From Marinobacter shengliensis (lineage in GTDB: Bacteria; Pseudomonadota; Gammaproteobacteria; Pseudomonadales; Oleiphilaceae), in contig NZ_PXNO01000022.1 in the NCBI RefSeq assembly GCF_003007715.1, positions 62,001 to 126,000 of the forward strand: a stretch of DNA of 64,000 nt, read 5' to 3'. The notes under the pieces were generated by a model, which saw only the letters and a list, made by a program, of their open reading frames with translations, did no database searches and was not told the origin of the DNA. The position numbers and the translations under genes are program-made. Shown piece by piece: positions 57,573 through 64,000 of the stretch. Within the stretch, counting starts at the first letter, position 1. Every line of letters begins with the position of its first letter.

Positions 57573-58151
57573 ATGCAAAACAGGGAAATTCGACTTAAAG
57601 CCGGTGGTGTCTGGTCAGTTGCTCTTATACTGTTGATGGTATCTGTGCTGGCGGGCTGTGCTGGCCCCTCACTGGACGATTATCGCGATACACAACCGGA
57701 GCTGATTCCCCGGGAATTTTTCCAGGGCGAACTTTCTGCCCGTGGCGTGGTCAAGAATTTCTCCGGCAAGGTCATTCGTACTTTCGATGCCGATATCAGC
57801 GCCACCTGGGACGATGACGGCGTGGGTACCCTGGACGAGGTGTTCAGGTTTGATGACGGAGAGGTCCAGACCAGAGTCTGGACCCTGACACCAGCCGGCG
57901 ACAGCTACCATGCCGAAGCCGGTGATGTGGTCAAACCCGGCACCATGCGCTGGCAGGGCAACGCCATCCATATGAATTATGTACTAAAGGTGTCATACGG
58001 CGATGGCACCATAGACGTCCGGATGGACGACTGGATGTACCTGATCACACCAGACACCCTGATCAACCAGACCACCATGAGCAAATGGGGCGTCGAGGTT
58101 GGTGAGGTGGTACTGGTTATCCAGAAACTGGGGTACGGGGACGACTCGTAA
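57573..58151 (+). CDS. DUF3833 family lipoprotein
   Basis: A 192-residue lipoprotein. The signal peptide ends in lipobox VLAGC (residue ~29). DUF3833 features include LSARGVVKNFSGKVIRTFDADISATW and a C-terminal VGEVVLVIQKL. Its function is unknown. It lies 29 bases ahead of an RND efflux adaptor and is likely cotranscribed, but a direct role in efflux is inference. Confidence 0.85.
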   Translation: MQNREIRLKAGGVWSVALILLMVSVLAGCAGPSLDDYRDTQPELIPREFFQGELSARGVVKNFSGKVIRTFDADISATWDDDGVGTLDEVFRFDDGEVQTRVWTLTPAGDSYHAEAGDVVKPGTMRWQGNAIHMNYVLKVSYGDGTIDVRMDDWMYLITPDTLINQTTMSKWGVEVGEVVLVIQKLGYGDDS

Positions 58152-58180
58152 CATTTATATCTGAAAGGTTAGCAAAATCC

Positions 58181-59275
58181 ATGTGGAAACAATGGCTGAT
58201 TGCTGTGGTCCTGGTTGTGGTGGTAGCTGCAGGGGCTGGTATTTATCTGAACCTGGAGTCAGGAGACAGTGGCCAGAGCGGTGGCGAGGCTCAGGCCAGT
58301 GCCGTCAATGTGGTAACACCGGAACGACAAAGGGTTCGTGACACCGTTGGCGCCGTGGCAAATCTGCGAGCCCTGAACTCGGTAGAGTTGACCACTGAGG
58401 TGAGCGGTCGAGTGATGGAACTGAATCTGCAGCCAGGCGCTGCGGTAGCCCAAGGGGCTGTTCTGCTCCGGTTGGATGATCGCCAGGCCCGGGCTGACCT
58501 TGCAGTTATTGAGGCACAGCTGGCTGATGCCCGGCGCCAGTATGAACGGGCCCAGAGGCTGCGAGCCAATAACAGTATCTCTCAGTCCCAGGTCGATGAA
58601 CTCAGAACCGCCGTCGACGTTGCCATTGCTCAGCGAGAGGCTGCGAGGGTCCGGTTACAGAACCATCGGATCGAAGCGCCGTTCGCCGGTGTGGTCGGGC
58701 TTTCGGATATCAGCGTTGGGGCATTTCTCCAGGCAGGCACCACCATCACCACCCTGGATACCAATGACAAGATGGAACTGAACTTCGCTGTTCCCGAGCG
58801 ATTCATTGGTCAGGTCAGGATTGGGCAACGAGTTCGGGCTACCTCCCCTGCGTTTCCGGGCGAAGTTTTTGAGGGGGAGCTGATAGAACTGGCTACCCGG
58901 ATCAATGAGCTGAGCCGGACACTGTCTGTTCGGGCATTGATCGACAACTCTGAGGGCCGCCTGCGACCCGGCCAATTTATGTCCGCGTCTCTGACGTTGC
59001 AGGAACGAGAAGGCTTGGTCATACCGGAACAGGCGGTCATGATCCGGGGTGATCAGAAATATGTATTTGTGGCAGAAGATGGTGTTGCCCGCCGGGTGTC
59101 GGTGCGCACGGGCTCGCGAATGCCTGGCCTGGTTGAGGTGGTGGAAGGCCTGGAGGTCGAGGACCAGGTGGTGGTCACCGGCCAGGATCGCCTGAGTACC
59201 GGTGACCGGCTCAGGCTGCTGGAGTCTGATCTGGCAATACCGGATAACCGGTTTATTTCCAGCCGGGAGTCCTGA
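58181..59275 (+). CDS. RND efflux periplasmic adaptor (membrane fusion protein)
   Basis: A 364-residue HlyD-like adaptor linking an inner-membrane RND pump to an outer-membrane channel. An N-terminal hydrophobic anchor (LIAVVLVVVVAAGAGIYL) precedes a biotinyl-lipoyl domain (VELTTEVSGRVMELNLQPGAAVAQG), a coiled hairpin (AQLADARRQYERAQRLRANNSISQSQVDELRTAVDVAIAQRE) and beta-barrel domains. The RND gene begins three bases after the stop. No outer-membrane channel gene is adjacent, so a shared TolC-like protein is expected. Confidence 0.93.
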   Translation: MWKQWLIAVVLVVVVAAGAGIYLNLESGDSGQSGGEAQASAVNVVTPERQRVRDTVGAVANLRALNSVELTTEVSGRVMELNLQPGAAVAQGAVLLRLDDRQARADLAVIEAQLADARRQYERAQRLRANNSISQSQVDELRTAVDVAIAQREAARVRLQNHRIEAPFAGVVGLSDISVGAFLQAGTTITTLDTNDKMELNFAVPERFIGQVRIGQRVRATSPAFPGEVFEGELIELATRINELSRTLSVRALIDNSEGRLRPGQFMSASLTLQEREGLVIPEQAVMIRGDQKYVFVAEDGVARRVSVRTGSRMPGLVEVVEGLEVEDQVVVTGQDRLSTGDRLRLLESDLAIPDNRFISSRES

Positions 59276-59278
59276 TCT

Positions 59279-62200
59279 ATGGTCCTCTCCGATATTTCCA
59301 TCAAGCGCCCGGTATTCGCTACGGTTCTCAGCCTGCTGATTGTGGTGTTCGGGGTGGCGGCACTGATGGAACTGCCCGTTCGGGAGTATCCTGACATTGA
59401 CCCACCCATTGTGTCGGTGTCCACCGACTACACTGGTGCTGCGGCTGAAGTGGTCGATACCCAGATCACCCAGGTGATTGAAGGTGCGATCAGTGGCATT
59501 GAGGGTATTCGTTCCATTGAGTCATCCACTGAGCAAGGTGAATCCCGAACGTCCATCGAATTCAACACTTCTCGCGATATCGATGTTGCAGCGAACGATG
59601 TCCGCGATGCAGTTGCCCGTGTGGCCAACCAGTTACCCGATGAAGCAGATGCCCCCAGGGTTCGTAAGGCGGACTCCGATGCCCGGCCGATGATGTGGGT
59701 AACGCTGCTCAGTGATGTATGGGACAGCGCAGAACTCAGCGATTTCGCCGATCGGGTGCTGGTCGACCGGTTGTCGGTGCTCGATGGTGTAGCCGATGTT
59801 CGAATTGGTGGCGAGCGCCGATACGCCATTCGGGTGTGGCTCGACCGGGAGCGCCTGGCAGCAAGAAACATCACGGTGGCGGAGGTAGAGCGCGCACTCC
59901 GGGACAACAACGTTGAATTACCGGCGGGGCAGGTGGATTCGTCTACCCGCAATTTCACCGTAAGGGCGGAGGGGCGCTTGTCCAGTGTTGAAGAGTTCCG
60001 CAACCTGGTGGTGCGCCGTGACGGCAATGATTTGCTGCGGCTGGGCGAAGTCGCCAATATCCAGATGGGTGTGGAATCTGACATCAGCCGGTTGCGGGCC
60101 AACGGGAAAACCGCCATTGGCCTGGGCATTATCCGGCAATCCAAAGCCAATACCGTGGCGGTATCGGATGCGGTGCGTGCCGAACTTGAGCGGATTCGGG
60201 ACACGCTGCCACCGGAAGTCTCACTTGCGGAAAGCTACGACGAATCCATCTTTATCCGTGCCTCCATCAAAGAGGTGTTGATCACCCTGGGCATCGCCGT
60301 GTCTCTGGTGATTCTGGTGATTTTCCTGTTCCTGAGATCCTGGCGGGCCACATTGATACCGGCCGTGACCATACCGGTGGCGGTGATCGGGGCGTTTATC
60401 GGCCTGGGTTTCCTGGGGTTTTCCATCAACGTGCTTACGTTGCTGGCGATTATCCTTGCCATCGGCCTGGTGGTGGATGATGCCATCGTGATGCTGGAAA
60501 ACATCCAGCGGCGCATTGATGAAGGAGAACCACCGCTGTTGGCAGCCTATCGCGGTGCCAAGCAGGTGGCCTTCGCCATCATTGCCACCACACTGACACT
60601 GATTGCTGTGTTCGTGCCCATTTCGTTTATGGGCGGCAACGTTGGCCGGCTGTTCGCCGAGTTTGGCTTCACCCTGGCGGCTGCCGTGATCTTTTCAAGC
60701 CTGGTTGCGCTGACGCTGGCCCCGATGCTGTGCTCGAAATGGCTCCAGCACAGCCCGGAATCCGAAGAAGGCCACCGCCTGTGGGCATTCAGCGAGAAAG
60801 TGCTCAATGGCCTGACCAATGGCTATAAAAAACTGCTGACATTCTCCCTGAATCAGCCGGGTTTGTTGTTGGGCCTGGGTGTGGCTGGCCTGATCATAGC
60901 CACCGTCATTTTCCCGCGCCTGCCGCAGGAGCTTGCGCCTACGGAAGACCGGGGGGTAATCATCATGCCCACCAGCGCCCCGAGGGGGTCGACCGTTGAA
61001 TACACCGACCACTTTGTCCGCCAGGCGGAGACGCAATTACTGCCGTACCTGGACGAAGGCATTGCTGCCCGCTTCCTGTCGATTGTCGGTTTCCGGGAGG
61101 AAGAAGATAACGCCTTTATGATCATGGGCCTGACCCATTGGGATAACCGCGACATTAAGCAGCAACAGGTAACCAGTGAAATCCGGCAGAAGCTGGCGGA
61201 TATTTCCGGTGTACGGATTAACGTGATCAACCCGCCGGGCCTTGGCCAGCGAGGCTTCAATCAGCCTGTTGAATTTGTGGTGGCCGGGCCGGATTACGAA
61301 TCGGTACAGGCCTGGAGTGAAGAGATCGTCGAACGGGCGAAAGAGAACCCGAACCTGATCAATGTGGATACCGATTTTGAGCTGACCCGACCGGAGTTAC
61401 GGTTGAACATTGATCGGGACCGGGCGGCGGACCTGGACATCACCGTTCAGGATGTGGGCCTGACCCTGCAAACCATGCTTGCCTCCCGCAACGTGACCAC
61501 CTATGTGGACCGGGGTCGCGAGTACGATGTCATCATCCAGGCTGACGACGCCAACAGGGCGACGCCGGGGGATCTTGAACAGATCTTTCTGCGACCGAGA
61601 GAAGGCGGCGAGCTGATTCCGATCAAGGCCCTGGTGTCGGTGGAGGAAATTGGCGCCAATCCGGACCTTCGGCGTATAGATCGGTTGCCGGCGGTGGTCA
61701 TCAGCGCGTCCCTGGCCGATGGCTATGACCTGGGTTCGGCGCTGACCTACTTGAATAATCTGGCCGTGGATAACCTGCCGCCGGAGGCCCGGCTCAGCTA
61801 CAAGGGCCTTTCCCGGGAATTCCAGGATTCGTCCGCGGCTATCTATCTGACCTTCGGCCTGGCGTTTATCATCGTGTTCCTGGTGCTGGCGGCCCAGTTC
61901 GAGAGCTGGATTCACCCGTTGATCATCATGTTGTCCGTGCCGCTGGCCGTGACCGGGGCGCTCATTGCGTTGGCCTGGTCTGGGATCAGTCTGAACATTT
62001 ACAGCCAGATCGGCATTATCATGCTGCTCGGGTTGATGGCCAAGAACGGCATATTGATTGTGGAGTTTGCCAACCAGTTGCGGGACAAGGGTTACGAGGT
62101 GCGAGACGCGATTCTTGAGGGTGCCACCCTGCGTTTCCGTCCTGTTTTGATGACCACTATTTCCACAGTGTTCGGCGCCGTACCACTGGTCATTGCTACC

Positions 62201-62425
62201 GGCGCCGGTGCGGAAAGCCGGGCGGCCATCGGTATGGTGATTCTCGGTGGGCTGGTGTTCGCCACGACGCTGACGCTGTTCATCATTCCGGTGTTGTACA
62301 ACCTCCTGGCGCGATTCGCCAAGTCGTCCAACGCGGTGGAAAAGGAGCTGGAGCGCCTGGCGTCCGGTTCGGCTGGCGGCTCCAGCCCCAAAGGCTCACC
62401 CGCAAGCAAGGCTGATGACTTCTGA
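59279..62425 (+). CDS. RND efflux permease (AcrB/HAE1-like)
   Basis: A 1048-residue proton-driven exporter. The start MVLSDISIKRPVFATVLSLLIVVFGVAALMELPVREYPDI is typical. Twelve membrane helices and two large periplasmic loops are apparent. TM4 carries the proton-relay Asp pair (LAIGLVVDDAIVMLENIQRR) and the second half repeats the fold (QIGIIMLLGLMAKNGILIVEFANQLRDKG). It is paired with the adaptor. Likely substrates are drugs or detergents, but they are not identifiable. Confidence 0.95.
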   Translation: MVLSDISIKRPVFATVLSLLIVVFGVAALMELPVREYPDIDPPIVSVSTDYTGAAAEVVDTQITQVIEGAISGIEGIRSIESSTEQGESRTSIEFNTSRDIDVAANDVRDAVARVANQLPDEADAPRVRKADSDARPMMWVTLLSDVWDSAELSDFADRVLVDRLSVLDGVADVRIGGERRYAIRVWLDRERLAARNITVAEVERALRDNNVELPAGQVDSSTRNFTVRAEGRLSSVEEFRNLVVRRDGNDLLRLGEVANIQMGVESDISRLRANGKTAIGLGIIRQSKANTVAVSDAVRAELERIRDTLPPEVSLAESYDESIFIRASIKEVLITLGIAVSLVILVIFLFLRSWRATLIPAVTIPVAVIGAFIGLGFLGFSINVLTLLAIILAIGLVVDDAIVMLENIQRRIDEGEPPLLAAYRGAKQVAFAIIATTLTLIAVFVPISFMGGNVGRLFAEFGFTLAAAVIFSSLVALTLAPMLCSKWLQHSPESEEGHRLWAFSEKVLNGLTNGYKKLLTFSLNQPGLLLGLGVAGLIIATVIFPRLPQELAPTEDRGVIIMPTSAPRGSTVEYTDHFVRQAETQLLPYLDEGIAARFLSIVGFREEEDNAFMIMGLTHWDNRDIKQQQVTSEIRQKLADISGVRINVINPPGLGQRGFNQPVEFVVAGPDYESVQAWSEEIVERAKENPNLINVDTDFELTRPELRLNIDRDRAADLDITVQDVGLTLQTMLASRNVTTYVDRGREYDVIIQADDANRATPGDLEQIFLRPREGGELIPIKALVSVEEIGANPDLRRIDRLPAVVISASLADGYDLGSALTYLNNLAVDNLPPEARLSYKGLSREFQDSSAAIYLTFGLAFIIVFLVLAAQFESWIHPLIIMLSVPLAVTGALIALAWSGISLNIYSQIGIIMLLGLMAKNGILIVEFANQLRDKGYEVRDAILEGATLRFRPVLMTTISTVFGAVPLVIATGAGAESRAAIGMVILGGLVFATTLTLFIIPVLYNLLARFAKSSNAVEKELERLASGSAGGSSPKGSPASKADDF

Positions 62426-62440
62426 TCAGAGCGCTGGTGG

Positions 62441-63706
62441 TTACAGCACTGTCGGGAACACCAGATGTCCGTCCAGAACCTCGTCCGGGTGGATATCAAT
62501 ACAGAAAATGTGTTGGCCCGTCGAACCGGCAAGGCCTGTGGATAACGTGACGGTTCGCCGTGCATCCGGAAGCGCAACGTAAGGGCGGCAACTGTTGATT
62601 TGTTGCGGCCTTTCCAGGGCATTCCGGAAGTATTCCCGGTGGCTCCAGCGGGCACCCGCCGAGTAGTAAAGCGGGTTGAAGCGGTCGCCACTGACCATAT
62701 CCACCTGCGCCAGCCGGCCCTGCTGGACGCCATGGCTATCCAGAATGAAACAGCGTTTGACGCCTTCCATGAGCAGCAGGTTTCTGCACACGCGTTCAAA
62801 GGGCTCGCCCCGGGCGATTTGATGGCAGACATCCATGATTTCAAAGCGGAGCAGTTTCAGGTAAGTTTCCTGGCTGTGATAATCCCTCAGGCTCCACTGC
62901 TGGGACCGGGACATCACCTGCTGCAGGGCGTTTTCGGCATTGATCGTGCACTCCCGGGTACTGTGTTTGGGCCGGGCAAACAGAAATCCCTGCAAAAGAT
63001 CCGCTTCGGTATCCAGCGCAATCCGTGCCTGGTTCTCACTCTCGATACCCTCCAACAATACCAGGCTGCCGCTTTCTCGGATCATTCTGACCAGGCTGTG
63101 CAGCAATACCCGGGCACGCTGGTGTGTTTCCGCATTGGCTAGCAGGCTGCGATCAATTTTCACGATCAGTGGATTGATTCGCCACAGCCGCTCGAAATTG
63201 GAATCGCCCACGCCAAAATCGTCGATGGCAATCTGAAAACCAAAGTCTTTGGCTTCCTGGATGAATTCCAGAAGGCCATTGGTGTCACGTGTAGCGGTTT
63301 CCACGAGCTCCAGGACTATCCTCTCCGGAGGAATTCCGGCGCTGTGACAGTGGGTTGCAAGTTGTCCCAGGTAACCGGCGTGGTGCAGCAAGGTGTCCGG
63401 ATTGATGTTGATAAACAGCCAGACCGGTTCCTGTTTAAGACCGAAGTTGGTCAGATGCAGGTTGAGCAGGTGCTGGTCGACACCGGTGGTGACGCCCAAG
63501 ATTGATGCTTGCTCAAATAACTCGGGTGGGGCAATTGGCCGGTTATCCCGATGAACCCGCACCAGCGCCTCGTAACCAACCAGTTTCTGGTGGGTCGGGC
63601 TGAGAATGGGTTGATACACAGACTGGAAATCATGATGCTTTATAAATCTGGCACATTTACCAGGTACCTTGCCTCGGTGGTCTGCAAGGCTTAACACACT
63701 TTTCAT
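62441..63706 (-). CDS. EAL-domain cyclic-di-GMP phosphodiesterase with a C-terminal PAS9-like region
   Basis: A 421-residue cytosolic protein. The N-terminal EAL domain (~20-260) keeps the catalytic set: EAL in YEALVRV, N in INPDT, E in LVETAT, DD in IDDFGVGDSNF, K in VKIDRSL, E in LEGIES and Q in LLQGFLFA. It is therefore likely active in hydrolysing cyclic di-GMP. The C-terminal ~150 residues (ending HIFCIDIHPDEVLDGHLVF) look like a sensory PAS9-type fold but lack a clear signature. No GGDEF domain is present. Confidence 0.87.
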   Translation of the reverse strand: MKSVLSLADHRGKVPGKCARFIKHHDFQSVYQPILSPTHQKLVGYEALVRVHRDNRPIAPPELFEQASILGVTTGVDQHLLNLHLTNFGLKQEPVWLFININPDTLLHHAGYLGQLATHCHSAGIPPERIVLELVETATRDTNGLLEFIQEAKDFGFQIAIDDFGVGDSNFERLWRINPLIVKIDRSLLANAETHQRARVLLHSLVRMIRESGSLVLLEGIESENQARIALDTEADLLQGFLFARPKHSTRECTINAENALQQVMSRSQQWSLRDYHSQETYLKLLRFEIMDVCHQIARGEPFERVCRNLLLMEGVKRCFILDSHGVQQGRLAQVDMVSGDRFNPLYYSAGARWSHREYFRNALERPQQINSCRPYVALPDARRTVTLSTGLAGSTGQHIFCIDIHPDEVLDGHLVFPTVL

Positions 63707-63927
63707 GGTCAGGAGCCCTATACTGCTATGGCGTAGCCGTCCTGGCCGCTGATGGAGTTACCGGGAAAAACTGAAGCCAATTCCGTGCCATCGGTATCTG
63801 GTTCTAAAAAAGCGAGGCAGGCCTGGGGTTGAACGGCACGATGGCACCCAAGGCCCAGACGGTTTGCACCAGAACGGTGCCCAGACATCACCAAACGGCG
63901 TTTAACCGCACCAGGAAACAACAGCCT

Positions 63928-64000
63928 ATGAGTCAACACAGTCAGTTCCGGTTATTGGGCCAACGGCGGTTTTTGCCGTTCTACCTGACCCAGTTTTCCG
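63928..64000 (+). CDS. MFS transporter (LplT/lysophospholipid-transporter type), N-terminal fragment
   Basis: ATG at 63928 is preceded by AGGAAA. The 24 visible residues (MSQHSQFRLLGQRRFLPFYL, then TQFS) match the start of MFS proteins that carry or neighbour lysophospholipid acyltransferases (LplT/Aas type), which begin with the same RRFLPFFLTQF wording. The gene runs off the right edge. Confidence 0.6.
   Translation, partial: MSQHSQFRLLGQRRFLPFYLTQFS

Noticed and set aside
63718..63939. Small minus-strand frame upstream of the MFS gene
   Set aside because: No ribosome site or domain; it overlaps the start of the plus-strand MFS gene.

Overview
The window is chromosomal DNA of a gammaproteobacterium, about 58% GC by eye. 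The gene content (oriC-dnaA-dnaN-recF-gyrB, an ectoine hydroxylase, salt-tolerant physiology) and protein wording fit Marinobacter or a close marine relative. That genus call is inference. There is no rRNA, CRISPR array, integrase, transposase or prophage. Reading frames look intact, and two genes run off the edges (dprA on the left, an MFS transporter on the right).

Layout. 1-9.3 kb is housekeeping: dprA and a LysM protein on the minus strand, then def-fmt-rsmB-trkA and glyQ-glyS on the plus strand, ending in tRNA-Pro(CGG). 9.4-13.8 kb, just after the tRNA, is an accessory block of two translationally coupled pairs. The first is a MazG-like pyrophosphohydrolase with a GIY-YIG / Schlafen-type helicase / S24-peptidase fusion. 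The second is a HipA-like kinase with a DUF3037 protein. 13.8-20.7 kb holds a lipocalin, a VOC protein, a globin, a FAN1-like nuclease paired with an iron-sulfur helicase, a small Fur-box operon and a DUF4864 protein. 20.8-30.4 kb is recC-recB-recD. 30.5-38.8 kb holds two ABC exporters, gabT, a secreted alpha-amylase with a starch-binding domain, a VC0807-type membrane protein, and three copies of a long palindromic repeat.

38.8-51.1 kb is the replication-origin locus. gyrB, recF, an ABC1/UbiB-type kinase gene, dnaN and dnaA read leftward, and rpmH-rnpA-yidD-yidC-mnmE read rightward, with oriC between dnaA and rpmH. 51.2-64 kb holds a TonB receptor with a Fur-box-like site, a periplasmic binding protein, a solitary ectD, an acyl-CoA dehydrogenase, a DUF3833 lipoprotein with an RND adaptor and pump, an EAL protein, and the start of an MFS/LplT-type gene.

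Three signals are not explained by the genes. (1) The exact DnaA-box word TTATCCACA occurs 23 times on either strand. Fifteen copies lie between 16.9 and 31.3 kb and none lies in the presumptive oriC gap. (2) Three long palindromes share a conserved core but have different, self-complementary arms. (3) The accessory block after tRNA-Pro looks like a candidate defence module.
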